From: Planomonospora sp. ID82291
Lineage (GTDB): Bacteria > Actinomycetota > Actinomycetes > Streptosporangiales > Streptosporangiaceae
DNA length: 64,000 bases
Reading direction: 5' to 3'
Assembly (NCBI RefSeq): GCF_015711645.1
Contig: NZ_JABTEX010000006.1
Coordinates: 62,001 to 126,000 of the forward strand
Below are positions 1-7,554 of this stretch, one piece after another. The notes under the pieces were generated by a model. It worked only from the letters and a program-made list of their open reading frames with translations. It was not told the origin of the DNA and did not search any database. Both the position numbers and the translations under genes were made by a program. The number at the start of each line of letters is the position of its first letter. Within the stretch, counting starts at the first letter, position 1.

Positions 1-88
1 GGAGGCGAGGAAGCGCGCCGCACCAGCGGCCGGTGATGGTGTAGACCGCGCACCCCTGCCTGACGTGGGCGGCAGGGGCGCGGCAGAT

Positions 89-126
89 GGTGAGGGCGGG
101 TAGCCGTACGGCCACCCGCCCTCACC
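89..126 (-). terminator. hairpin terminator after the zinc-ribbon gene
   Basis: Perfect 13-base inverted arms at 89-101 and 114-126 surround a 12-base centre, just past the stop of the reverse-strand gene at 140. The stem is GC-rich with no U-run, which is usual for actinomycete terminators. The remaining bases from the window edge to 139 hold no supportable gene. Confidence 0.6.
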
Positions 127-139
127 ATGTCACCGGAGG

Positions 140-664
140 TCAGCGCCACACCGGCTGAGCTGTAGGAGTGATCTTCCACCAGGTGGGTGCGGCCGCGCGG
201 GCCGCTGCGGTGAACGTCGCCGCAGCCTCGGCAGTGGCGAAGACGACCGTGGTGTAGTCGTTGCCGCCGACCCGGGCGTGCACGGGACCGGTCTCCTCGG
301 CCAACTGGGGCACCCACTCGTAGATGAGGTGGGCGGCCTGGGCGTCCTGGGCGTCGCCGTGCGCGATCGAGACCGGGTGAAGCCCGTGGGCGGCCAGTTC
401 GGCCTCGGCCACGCCAGGCTGTCCCCCCATCACCTGCTGCATCGCCTGGATACGTTCGACGGCGCGCGCGACCTCCTCAGTGGTCAGCGTCTCAGCCGCC
501 GGGGGAGCGGCGGGTGCAGCCTGACGCAGGCCGGTTCCGTGGCAGGTGGCGCAGTCGCCGCCGAAGAAGACCGCCCCGTGGCAGGACCGGCAGGAGCAGC
601 TCGTGCATAGGCCGGGCCCGTAGTCGCAGGGCCCGCCGCAGCGGGTACACGTCGAACAGCTCAC
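140..664 (-). CDS. DnaJ-type zinc-ribbon protein of unknown function
   Basis: 174 aa from a GTG whose first bases overlap the stop of the upstream gene (GTGA), so the two are translationally coupled. Residues 3-45 are packed with CxxC pairs, including CxxCxGxG-like units (CATCHGTG), as in DnaJ-type zinc ribbons. The rest is an Ala-rich alpha/beta domain with no motif I recognise. No J-domain is present, so this is not DnaJ itself. Zinc binding is likely; the function is unknown. A strong hairpin follows the stop. Confidence 0.7.
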   Translation of the reverse strand: MSCSTCTRCGGPCDYGPGLCTSCSCRSCHGAVFFGGDCATCHGTGLRQAAPAAPPAAETLTTEEVARAVERIQAMQQVMGGQPGVAEAELAAHGLHPVSIAHGDAQDAQAAHLIYEWVPQLAEETGPVHARVGGNDYTTVVFATAEAAATFTAAARAAAPTWWKITPTAQPVWR

Positions 665-1230
665 CAGGCCGCCCGCGCCCGAAGGGCATCGAGCCAGGTG
701 TCCACGCTGGCGATGTCGTCGAGGGTGAGCGCGTAGGCGGGGTCGACGTGGACGATCAGGGTGGCGATGCCGCCGGCGGTGCGGTCTTCAGCCCAGATGA
801 GGTCCTTGCCGCCGAAGGCGTTGTCCACCCACACCAGCGGCCGGTCACCGATGTACTTGCAGACGGCGCCGAACTTGCCGACGCGACCCCAGGTGATGGT
901 GCTGTCGTAGAGGCTGATCGGGATGACCGGAAGTTCGGGCAGCCCGAAGACGGGACAGATGCAGGCGTTCGCGGTCGCCCCCCAGGACGTGGCCCATACG
1001 ATTTCCACACCGGCGTCGGCGACATCGCGCAGCCAGGCGCCGTGGGCGGGGTTGAGCAGCACCTCGCCGTTGACGACATCGCCCGTGGGGGTGGGGCCGG
1101 TGTAAAGGTGGTGCTTGTACGGCGGCAGGCCAGCCGCCTCGGCGCGGGAGGCGACGTGGGTGTTGCGGGGGTTCAGGACGTCGTCGACGTCCAGCGCGAG
1201 GATGGGGCGCGTGCCGGTAGTGGAAGCCAT
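661..1230 (-). CDS. HAD-like phosphatase domain protein
   Basis: 189 aa, ATG start. The N-terminus ALDVDDVLNP fits the HAD motif I pattern DxDxxxN. IVWATSW near residue 78 resembles motif II (hydrophobic strand then T/S), and the VWVDNAF region may supply the late acidic motif. The length and the LxLDVDGVLNP-type start resemble the stand-alone HAD domains of the SAK (Swiss Army Knife RNA repair) class. Expected activity is phosphoryl transfer or phosphatase on an unknown substrate. It leads a two-gene operon with the zinc-ribbon gene. Its upstream region carries an AT-rich motif (1299-1316) also found ahead of the gene at 19999. Confidence 0.7.
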   Translation of the reverse strand: MASTTGTRPILALDVDDVLNPRNTHVASRAEAAGLPPYKHHLYTGPTPTGDVVNGEVLLNPAHGAWLRDVADAGVEIVWATSWGATANACICPVFGLPELPVIPISLYDSTITWGRVGKFGAVCKYIGDRPLVWVDNAFGGKDLIWAEDRTAGGIATLIVHVDPAYALTLDDIASVDTWLDALRARAAW

Positions 1231-1298
1231 GAGGGGGCCTTTCGGGGAGTGAGAGCGCTGTGCTGGGACACAACGGCAACCCTAATTTCTATATAAAA

Positions 1299-1316
1299 TA
1301 GTATAGGGTGGTTAAT
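1299..1316 (-). promoter_or_regulatory. AT-rich upstream motif, copy 1
   Basis: On the + strand this reads TAGTATAGG-NNN-GTTAAT. The same motif, differing only in the three central bases, lies at 20046-20063 ahead of another reverse-strand accessory gene. It sits about 70 bases upstream of the ATG at 1230 in an AT-rich patch (1283-1316) that stands out in this GC-rich sequence. Probably a promoter or regulator site. Confidence 0.45.
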
Positions 1317-1349
1317 GTCAGTCAAGCGGGGTGGAGCTCATCGCGCTGG

Positions 1350-1832
1350 TCACGAGGCGTTGCCGGCCAGGCGATCACGTAGGGCAGCACCGGCTTTCGT
1401 GAACGGCCCGACTAGCTGCACCCCCGGCCAGGTTCCGGCGATGTGTGGCCATGCTTGCTGGATGAGACCCCGGCCGCGTTCGTTCGGGTGGACGTATACC
1501 CACGTCGCGCCAGGCCCTTCGGTGAAGTTGGTGGAGACGCCAACGGCACCGGCGATGAGCCGGGCACGGCCGATGAGGTACCAGGTGGAGGGAAGGAGAA
1601 CCACGGTCACATGGCCGCCTGGCGGCGTAGCCGCACGATAACCGACCTGCATGTCGGTTTCGCGGTCGAACTGGGCGCAGAGTTGTTCAGCGATGCGCCT
1701 CATGCGGATCGGAGACCGATTGGTGACGTGGGGCCACGGGTCCCGGGAGTTGAGGCTGTCAGGCAAGTACGGCATGCGGACGACGGTCCGACTCATCAGG
1801 AACCGCGCGTCGGGGTCAAGGTATCGGCTCAT
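1350..1832 (-). CDS. GNAT-like N-acetyltransferase, divergent
   Basis: 160 aa. I chose the ATG at 1832 because an AGGAA purine run lies about 10 bases upstream; a GTG two codons earlier is an alternative. The second half has the shape of a GNAT fold: a strand VGVSTNF, then TWVYVHPNERGRGL, which matches the acetyl-CoA-binding V-x-P-x-x-R/Q-G-x-G/A turn, and a terminal helix region. The first half is atypical, so substrate and even activity are uncertain. It is separated from both neighbours by more than 100 bases and looks like a single-gene unit. Confidence 0.5.
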   Translation of the reverse strand: MSRYLDPDARFLMSRTVVRMPYLPDSLNSRDPWPHVTNRSPIRMRRIAEQLCAQFDRETDMQVGYRAATPPGGHVTVVLLPSTWYLIGRARLIAGAVGVSTNFTEGPGATWVYVHPNERGRGLIQQAWPHIAGTWPGVQLVGPFTKAGAALRDRLAGNAS

Positions 1833-1990
1833 GATCACTATTTCCTGAGTTCTGACTGGGTTCCGGCGGGATGCTGGGCATAGGCCGCACAGCGCAAGCC
1901 ACCTGGGTGAAGGCAGATTCGAGGAGTGCGGCAGGAGGTTGGCTGTCGTCCGGCCGGCAATCTCCGCCCTTCCGAAGGAAGGTACGGGCG

Positions 1991-3115
1991 TTAGAGCATG
2001 CGGTCGAGCGGCGAGTCGTCCCACCGGTCGGCCTCCTCGATGTAGCCGAGCAGGGACTTGGAGCCGTCAGCCCATCCGCCCGTGCGCCCGATTTTCAGTA
2101 GGTCACCGCCGGCGCGCCTGGCGGAGGTGGCGAAACCGCGCCGCAGGGAGTGGCCCGACCAGCGGGGGAGCAGGACTTCGGTCTCCTTCGGGGTCAGGCC
2201 GGCGGCGCGGGCGGCGCCGGCGATGATGCCGTCGACGGCCCGCACCGACAGCCGCCCGGCGGGGTCGCCGATGGGGCGGCCGTGGCGGGTCATGGTGACG
2301 CCGAGGTTGCCGTGCTGGTCGATGCGCACGAAGACGGGCCCGCTGGTGCGCCCGTGGGCGGCCAGCGCCTGTACCCACTCCCGGTAGGCATGCACGGGGC
2401 AAGTCTCGGTCCCCTGTGTGCCGGACTTCACGGCGAGCTGCTGCAGTTGCTTCTTCTTGCCGCGGTACAGCCGCACCTCCATGCCCTTGGGGTGCATGGT
2501 GATGTGCTCCAGGTCCACGGCGATGAGCTCGGATTCGCGGGCGGCGGTGATGAAGCCGAGCAGCAGCAGGGCGGCGTTGCGTTTGCCGACCAGGGTGGTG
2601 CGGTCCATCGCGGTGAGCATGGCGCGCAGCGACGGCAAGTCGGCGGCGGCGGCGCGGCGCGGTTGGGCCCGAGGGTCACCGATGCGGGCCAGGTGGTCGG
2701 CGTAGCCGGTGAGGACTTTGCGGGCGCCGGTCAGGTCGGGCTTGGCCAGGCCGGCGGCGGCGTGCCGGACTCGGATGGACGACAGCGCCCTGTCAACGGT
2801 GGAGATCGCCTTGCCCTCCTTCCAAGTCAGGTGAGTGGCGTACTCGGCGACGGTCTCGGGTGTGGCCGGCAGTGCGGTGCGGCCCTCGCGGCCGCACCAG
2901 GTGGTGAAGCGCTGCCAGTCGCCGGAGTAGGCGTTGCGGGTGGATTCCGGGACGCCACGCTGGATGGCGGCGATGGTCTCGGGCGTGAGCCGCCGGTCGG
3001 CCGGGTTCGGGACCACGGGCACCGCCAGCGGGTGCGGGAGGCCTGGGGGTGCGGCAGCGTCGGGTTCGGCGCCGGACGCCTGCGGCGGGCTGGATTCATG
3101 GCCGTCGACGGTCAT
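1991..3115 (-). CDS. tyrosine recombinase / phage-type integrase
   Basis: 374 aa. The ATG at 3115 has GGAG about 11 bases upstream; an earlier ATG at 3142 lacks a ribosome site. An N-terminal SAM-like DNA-binding domain (VPESTRNAYSGDWQRFTTWC) is followed by the catalytic domain: first Arg in TAARESELIAV, the HSLRRGF box (HxxR), a GGW turn replacing the second His, and the nucleophile Tyr in LLGYIEEADRW near the C-terminus. All expected catalytic positions except His-III can be pointed to, so it should be active. Such enzymes integrate elements or resolve plasmid multimers. No tRNA gene or att core is visible next to it; the excisionase-like gene at 20180 may be its partner. Confidence 0.9.
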   Translation of the reverse strand: MTVDGHESSPPQASGAEPDAAAPPGLPHPLAVPVVPNPADRRLTPETIAAIQRGVPESTRNAYSGDWQRFTTWCGREGRTALPATPETVAEYATHLTWKEGKAISTVDRALSSIRVRHAAAGLAKPDLTGARKVLTGYADHLARIGDPRAQPRRAAAADLPSLRAMLTAMDRTTLVGKRNAALLLLGFITAARESELIAVDLEHITMHPKGMEVRLYRGKKKQLQQLAVKSGTQGTETCPVHAYREWVQALAAHGRTSGPVFVRIDQHGNLGVTMTRHGRPIGDPAGRLSVRAVDGIIAGAARAAGLTPKETEVLLPRWSGHSLRRGFATSARRAGGDLLKIGRTGGWADGSKSLLGYIEEADRWDDSPLDRML

Positions 3116-3214
3116 AGGTGGATCTCCGATGTCCTGTCTCATTGAACTTGAGGTACGGGAAGGACTTGACCTGGGTGCCTCAGATTGGATGAGGCGCGCA
3201 GGTCAGAAGCCGTC

Positions 3215-3505
3215 TCACTGATCACGAGACACGTTCACCGTTGGCCAACCTGGCCGCATGAGCGGAAAGAGCCCTTCGGGGACGGTCAGGCCGCTTCGGG
3301 TCTCCGCTGGAGCGTCCGCCAACATCTGTGTGTAGGCCACGTCAGCTGTGAGCAGAGTGACGGGGTTGCCGTCACTGTCTTCGGCGAGCAGTAGTCCCCA
3401 CCCGTCCTCATGGGCGTCGAGCCCCAGTGCGGCGCACGCCGTCCGGTAGTTGTCCCCGAGATGCTGGGGGGTGAGGATCATGAACTCGTGGGCGCGGAAT
3501 GTCAT
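3215..3505 (-). CDS. small unknown protein, GLLL/RPGWP module
   Basis: 96 aa, ATG start. It has the pattern LTPQHLGDNY ... GLLLAEDSDGNPV ... MRPGWP. The protein encoded at 21104 carries a recognisably similar stretch (LTPQDF, AVLLCQDGDG, VRPGWP), so this is probably a free-standing version of a small domain recurring in this element. No catalytic motif is visible. It lies upstream of the integrase in the same orientation, with about 100 bases between them. Confidence 0.55.
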   Translation of the reverse strand: MTFRAHEFMILTPQHLGDNYRTACAALGLDAHEDGWGLLLAEDSDGNPVTLLTADVAYTQMLADAPAETRSGLTVPEGLFPLMRPGWPTVNVSRDQ

Positions 3506-3618
3506 GGGAGGCCTTCCGTTGGACGATCATGCATCAGGTCAATGAGACGGACGGCAGGATGCCTCAGATCCGGGGAGACAGGACATTCGATCGTGCTGCG
3601 GCTCCTCTAAAAATGATC

Positions 3619-3740
3619 TTGACATCGCTGCCGATAAGGCAGGTTATCGGAAGCGAAGCCAATGAGCATGGCTTCCTCAAACGTGCTTGCATGGCACGAA
3701 CGTATTTAGTGTCATCACTGCACGTTAGTGCTAGCGTGCT
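3619..3740 (+). promoter_or_regulatory. promoter/operator region with clustered small inverted repeats
   Basis: A TTGACA hexamer at 3619-3624 is followed by a run of short perfect inverted repeats: 3631-3637/3644-3650 (7 bp), 3655-3661/3669-3675 (7 bp), 3682-3686/3694-3698 (5 bp), 3708-3711/3716-3719 (4 bp) and 3720-3724/3735-3739 (5 bp). They end just before the GTG of the coiled-coil DNA-binding-type gene at 3744, which suggests autoregulation. Confidence 0.45.
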
Positions 3741-3743
3741 CGC

Positions 3744-4886
3744 GTGACCGACAGCCGAGACGATCAATCGCTCACCCGGACCGCGTCCTCCGACGCGGTC
3801 GCCACCGACACCGACGAGGCGAGCACCGAGACCGCCGCGCAACGCGCGTGCCCGTGCGGCAACCCACTGCCGCCGCCCGCCCGCCGTACCGACGGCACCC
3901 GGCACGGCGGCCGCACCGCGAAGTACTGCTCGGCCACCTGCCGCAGCAGGTACCGTTCCGCCCGCCAAGCCGTCCAGAACGCCGCCCTGGCCGAAGCGAC
4001 CCGCCGCGCGACCTCCCTGCAGGAGCAGATCGGCCCGCACGCCGAACGCTGGACGAGCCTGCTGGCCACGCTGAACGAGCAACTCGAGGTCATCGCCACC
4101 ACCGGAACCCAGCGCCTGGCCGACGCCGACACCGACGCGACCGAGGCACTCGCCGCCGCCGCAGCGGCCGAAGAACGCGCCGAAGCTGCCGAGGCCGCAC
4201 GCCGGGAGGCACTGGCCGAAGCCCGGACGGCACGCGAGGCCCGGCAGGAAGCCGAGCGCACTGCCAAGCGGCGCGCCCACGAAGCCGACGCGGCTGAGCG
4301 GGAGGCCTGGCGCAAGGTCGCCGAGCATGAGGCCGCCCGCGGCCAGGCCGAGGCGGAGGCCCGCGCAGCCGAAGCCTCCCGCCTCCGAGCCGAAGAGCGC
4401 GCGGCGGTCGCTGCAGAAGAGGTACAGCGGCTGACGCTCACCACCATGCAGCAGGACCAGCGCCTGACCGAACGCGAGCAGGCGCTGGCCCTAGCCCTGG
4501 CCGACGCCGCCCATCTGCGTGAGCAACTCCGCCAAGAGCGCGAGCGTACGGCGGCCGCCGACGCACGTGCCGACCATGCCTACGCCGACAGCCTCCAGGC
4601 GCGCACCGAGGCCGGGACCGCGAGAGAAGAGCTCGCCTCGCTCCGCCGCACCCACGCCGAGGAGCTCGGCCAGCTGCGCGGCCAACTGGATCAGGCCAGC
4701 GAGCGGGCCGCCGCCGCAACGAGGGAGGCATCCCAGGCGCAGACCCGGACGGCGGTCGCCGAAGCCCAGGCCGCGAGCCTGCGCGAACAGCTCGATGAGG
4801 CGAAGATACGGCTGGCCGCTACCGAAGCACGCACAGAGCGGCTCGAGCGCCGCCTGTCCGAAGACGGCGACGCCGGCACCTCATAA
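3744..4886 (+). CDS. zinc-finger plus long coiled-coil protein (KfrA-like build)
   Basis: 380 aa from GTG. Residues about 35-75 hold a Cys cluster (CPCGNPLPPP ... KYCSATCRSRYR) like the zinc fingers of actinomycete plasmid proteins. Residues about 95-375 are almost uninterrupted Ala/Glu/Arg-rich heptads, predicted to form one long alpha-helical coiled coil. This resembles KfrA, the plasmid partition/regulatory protein, but the N-terminal DNA-binding part is a zinc finger and not the KfrA HTH, so the resemblance is architectural. The repeats upstream would be natural targets. Likely role: DNA organisation, stability or autoregulation of the element. Confidence 0.7.
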   Translation: MTDSRDDQSLTRTASSDAVATDTDEASTETAAQRACPCGNPLPPPARRTDGTRHGGRTAKYCSATCRSRYRSARQAVQNAALAEATRRATSLQEQIGPHAERWTSLLATLNEQLEVIATTGTQRLADADTDATEALAAAAAAEERAEAAEAARREALAEARTAREARQEAERTAKRRAHEADAAEREAWRKVAEHEAARGQAEAEARAAEASRLRAEERAAVAAEEVQRLTLTTMQQDQRLTEREQALALALADAAHLREQLRQERERTAAADARADHAYADSLQARTEAGTAREELASLRRTHAEELGQLRGQLDQASERAAAATREASQAQTRTAVAEAQAASLREQLDEAKIRLAATEARTERLERRLSEDGDAGTS

Positions 4887-5105
4887 GCTCGCCACGGCTC
4901 CGCTGCTCTTGGTGTCACCATTCGGCGGAGGCGGGGAGCCGCTGCCATTGATGGAGAGCTGGTCATGGCGTGGGAGCACAGCGGTGGTAGTGACGTCCGC
5001 CCTTGGTGCACCCGCAAGGGCATGGCCCTGGCGAAGAAGAACGGCAAGCTCAAGGGCAAGCAACCCAAGGTGCCTGCGCCCGCCCGCCGTTCCATCCGCC
5101 GCCCA

Positions 5106-5528
5106 TCAATCCTCGTCCTCCCCGCGGGGGTCGTCCTCGTTGGCGAGCGCGCGCCGGTTGGTGGCGGCGTGGGCGTCGAGCATCTCCAGACGGGAGGAAA
5201 ACAGCTGCGGCCCGCTGGCGCGCGGCCGCAGCGCACCCGCCGGAAGCCGCCCGTCGGCCAAGGCCTCTCGCACGCTGGAGTGCTCGGCGCCTTCGACCTG
5301 CAACCAGCCCGCGCACAGCTCCACCGGCGTGCGCTCGCCGGCGTGACAGCCGACCGCATCGGCGCCCAGCACGGTGTGCTCGCCGATCCCAATCAGGTAG
5401 GCGCTGATCGCGCCGTAGCGGTAGAGCTCGGCGTTGCGCACCGCCCAGGGGCAGCTCCGGCACGGACTCCGCCGGTAGGGGATCGCATCAGCTCCGTGAT
5501 CAAAGGTCGGCACGTCCACCACCGGCAC
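5106..5528 (-). CDS. DUF6283-like cysteine protein
   Basis: 140 aa. A GTG at 5528 abuts the stop of the upstream gene. The N-terminus has RRSPCRSCPWA, the C-x-x-CPW signature of actinobacterial DUF6283 proteins, with further Cys in VGCHAGE and LCAGW that complete the usual C..C..C..C set. These proteins are common in phages and integrative elements; function is unknown, with metal or iron-sulfur binding plausible. The region between this stop and the coiled-coil gene (4887-5105) shows nothing supportable. Confidence 0.7.
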   Translation of the reverse strand: MPVVDVPTFDHGADAIPYRRSPCRSCPWAVRNAELYRYGAISAYLIGIGEHTVLGADAVGCHAGERTPVELCAGWLQVEGAEHSSVREALADGRLPAGALRPRASGPQLFSSRLEMLDAHAATNRRALANEDDPRGEDED

Positions 5529-5834
5529 TCACGAGGTCTTCAGGTGGAGCAGCGCAGTGAGCTGGGCCTCGCGTTCCCGGTCGGTGCTGGTATACGGCTG
5601 CCGGTAGCAGGCGACGTGCACCTGCCCGGGCGCGACCGCAGGTCGCAGCCGCCAGTTGGCGGTGTATCCGCTGTCGAGGATGACCTCCCACGCCGGATCG
5701 GGATCGGCCAGATGCCGTTCTATCGCCGCGGTGACGACCATCGCGGTTGCCTCCTGCTGCAGATCGGTGAAGTGCGGGGCCAACACCGCAACGACGTGCC
5801 GCGCGTACATCGACGCGTGTTTCCGCTTATTCAC
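5529..5834 (-). CDS. small unknown protein
   Basis: 101 aa, ATG start with TGGAG about 15 bases upstream. A helical first half (ARHVVAVLAPHFTDLQQEATAMVV) is followed by a beta-rich second half. No motif recognised. It directly precedes the DUF6283-like gene with no spacing, so the two are probably co-translated. Confidence 0.6.
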   Translation of the reverse strand: MNKRKHASMYARHVVAVLAPHFTDLQQEATAMVVTAAIERHLADPDPAWEVILDSGYTANWRLRPAVAPGQVHVACYRQPYTSTDREREAQLTALLHLKTS

Positions 5835-5898
5835 GGATTTCTCCAGGAAAGGACGGACGCGGGAAGCGCGCCCCCACTGAGCGGAACCTCCCAGACGG

Positions 5899-6216
5899 TC
5901 ATGCCGTATTCCATATCTCGGACAGGTGCTCGTTGACGCCGATCAGCACCGCGTCCAAGCGCGGGCCAGAACCGGGGCTGAGCCGCCCGCCGGCGTCGGC
6001 GACCACGCGCACGCCCGCGTCCAGCAGTTCGCCGCGAGTCAGCACAACATGCCGGACGTCGCCGGTGAAGACGTCGTCGGGGACCACTGGGCGGACACGT
6101 CCGTGGATGTCGACGGCCAGAACGCTGCGGTGGGCGGCGGACAGCTGCGTGTCGTCGAACATGAGCAGGGCGCAGGCGTGGGTGCGGGTGATGCGCGGAG
6201 GCCGGGTACGGGGCAT
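5899..6216 (-). CDS. small unknown protein
   Basis: 105 aa from the ATG at 6216. It begins with a basic stretch (MPRTRPPRITRTHACALL) followed by alternating strands (VRPVVPDD, VRHVVLTRGELL, VRVVADAG). I recognise no family. It lies in a run of same-strand genes 6864 to 5106 separated by 10-70 bases, most likely one transcript. Confidence 0.55.
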   Translation of the reverse strand: MPRTRPPRITRTHACALLMFDDTQLSAAHRSVLAVDIHGRVRPVVPDDVFTGDVRHVVLTRGELLDAGVRVVADAGGRLSPGSGPRLDAVLIGVNEHLSEIWNTA

Positions 6217-6233
6217 GGTCGGGTGCCTTTCCG

Positions 6234-6563
6234 TCAGCAGAATGCGTGGTCGAGGAACGGTACGCCGCCCTCGGCGCGGAAGGAGATGTGGTGCCTGGCG
6301 TGGGCGCGCACCGGCTCGGGGCTGGTGGCGGGCCGCCGGGTGGCCCAGGCCAGGAACTCCTCGGCGCTCATGGTGCAGCCGTGCTCGGCGCGGATGACGA
6401 CGCCGGGCGCGGTCAGGAACGCCGTCCATGCCGCGACCGTGGTCAGACCCAGGTCGGGGTGGGCGCGGAACAGGAACTCCCAGCCACCGGTGTGTTTGCC
6501 GATGTGCAGGCCCTCGGCTGCAGGGTCGGTGCCGAGAGTGATCGCGTAGTAGTTGACGCTCAT
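6234..6563 (-). CDS. small phage-type unknown protein
   Basis: 109 aa, ATG start. MSVNYYAITLGTDPAAEGLHIGKHTGGWEF has the layout of small actinophage proteins that start with YYA-x-x and a LHIGK-x-x-GGW motif. The central WTAFLTAPGVVIRAEHG stretch continues that pattern. Function unknown. It lies 17 bases upstream of the next gene in the same operon. Confidence 0.6.
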   Translation of the reverse strand: MSVNYYAITLGTDPAAEGLHIGKHTGGWEFLFRAHPDLGLTTVAAWTAFLTAPGVVIRAEHGCTMSAEEFLAWATRRPATSPEPVRAHARHHISFRAEGGVPFLDHAFC

Positions 6564-6597
6564 GGGCGGATCCCTTCCCGGGGAAGGGGGGCGCCGG

Positions 6598-6864
6598 TCA
6601 TCGCGGGCCGTCCGGGGCGTCGGGGTGCTCGATGCAGATCGCGCGGATCGCGGTCGGGCCGATGAGGGAGCGGCTCCCGTAGAAGTCGACGATCATGGTG
6701 CTGTCGGGGCCGGACCCGGTCAGGGTGCCGACGCCGCTTCCGCCGATCCGGTCGGGGAAGGTGAAGCGCACCCGCTGGCCGGCGTACAGGACGACTCCGG
6801 TCGGGTGGGTGCCGATCGCAGCGGGCGGCGCCGGATCGTCCGGCAGGCGGAACAGGAGATCCAT
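6598..6864 (-). CDS. small unknown beta-rich protein
   Basis: 88 aa. The ATG at 6864 is preceded by an AGGAGAGGA purine run, so I prefer it to the ATG ten codons earlier. The protein is short and beta-rich (GVVLYAGQRVRFTF, GVGTLTGSG, STMIVDFYG), suggesting an SH3- or OB-like barrel. No family recognised. Confidence 0.55.
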   Translation of the reverse strand: MDLLFRLPDDPAPPAAIGTHPTGVVLYAGQRVRFTFPDRIGGSGVGTLTGSGPDSTMIVDFYGSRSLIGPTAIRAICIEHPDAPDGPR

Positions 6865-6890
6865 CGGGTCGTCCTCTCCTTCGAGGGTCG

Positions 6891-6974
6891 TCAAGGCTGG
6901 TGATACAGAAGGTCGTCGCGGATACTCCGGTACCCCGGGGCGGGGAAGGCGTCGGGTAAACGGTCGGTGGGCAT
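6891..6974 (-). CDS. 27-aa small protein with strong ribosome site
   Basis: An ATG at 6974 is preceded by AAGGAG at ideal spacing. The frame runs 27 codons (MPTDRLPDAFPAPGYRS...) to a TGA just upstream of the next gene's ribosome site. Position and spacing fit a leader peptide or small protein at the head of the 6864-5106 operon. It is too short for composition to prove coding. Confidence 0.4.
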   Translation of the reverse strand: MPTDRLPDAFPAPGYRSIRDDLLYHQP

Positions 6975-7219
6975 CGGTGGCTCCTTCGCGGGGGCCGACC
7001 TGTGGTTGATCCTGCAGGACCGGGTGGGATGGTCAGGCGTAGGGATGGTGCTCGGAGCAGGGGCCGACCGTCCGGCAGCCGATCGTCTGGCACATGTCCA
7101 GTCGGTCCTTGGCGGTGGTCAGGGCGTCAGTGGCGGGGCCTCGACGAGGCGGACGTCGCTGAGCCGCATGGTGACCTGGTGGGAGGACGGCACGGCACAT
7201 CTCCTTCGACAGCGACTTT

Positions 7220-7265
7220 AAGTCCCATACCAGACAGAAAGTTTATTCTGTCTGGTATGGGACTT
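7220..7265. repeat. 19-bp perfect inverted repeat, AT-rich
   Basis: Arms 7220-7238 and 7247-7265 are exact reverse complements around the 8-base loop AAGTTTAT. It lies 13 bases past the stop of the reverse-strand gene at 7279, so it can act as its terminator. However, it is far less GC-rich than the other terminators here and has no U-tract, so an operator or recombination site is also possible. Confidence 0.75.
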
Positions 7266-7278
7266 TCTGGGCGATAGA

Positions 7279-7545
7279 TTACTTTCCGTCATGAAACCGG
7301 CGCAGGACGTCCTCGGTGCGCTGGAAGCGGATCCACCCCTCGCCGACACCGAGCAGCCGGCGCGGCTGCCATTCGGCCTGGCAGGGAACGCACTCGGGAA
7401 TCTCAGCCTGCTCGGTGCGCCCGTCGCGGCGGATCTCCTGAGCGCGGACGCTGAGGGGTTGACCGCAGTCGGGGCAGAACCCCTCGGAGACGAACGCATA
7501 GGCACTCGCCCAGTACGACGGGTCCGTCCGCTCTTGAAATGCCAT
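7279..7545 (-). CDS. small zinc-ribbon protein
   Basis: 88 aa, ATG start. Two Cys pairs, FCPDCGQP and ECVPCQAEW, flank a 25-residue linker, a classic four-Cys zinc ribbon. The rest is helical. It follows the AlbA_2 gene by 9 bases and is surely co-transcribed with it, so it may be an accessory or nucleic-acid-binding partner of that protein. The 19-bp inverted repeat follows it. Confidence 0.65.
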   Translation of the reverse strand: MAFQERTDPSYWASAYAFVSEGFCPDCGQPLSVRAQEIRRDGRTEQAEIPECVPCQAEWQPRRLLGVGEGWIRFQRTEDVLRRFHDGK

Positions 7546-7554
7546 GTCCGAACT

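Noticed and set aside
2150-3145. 331-codon forward frame over the integrase
   Set aside because: Gly/Val-rich antisense shadow of an intact tyrosine recombinase.
2950-3230. att site for the integrase
   Set aside because: No tRNA end or direct-repeat core could be identified near the integrase start.
3564-4328. Gly-rich 254-codon reverse frame
   Set aside because: Antisense shadow of the Ala/Glu-rich coiled-coil gene; no start signal or domain.
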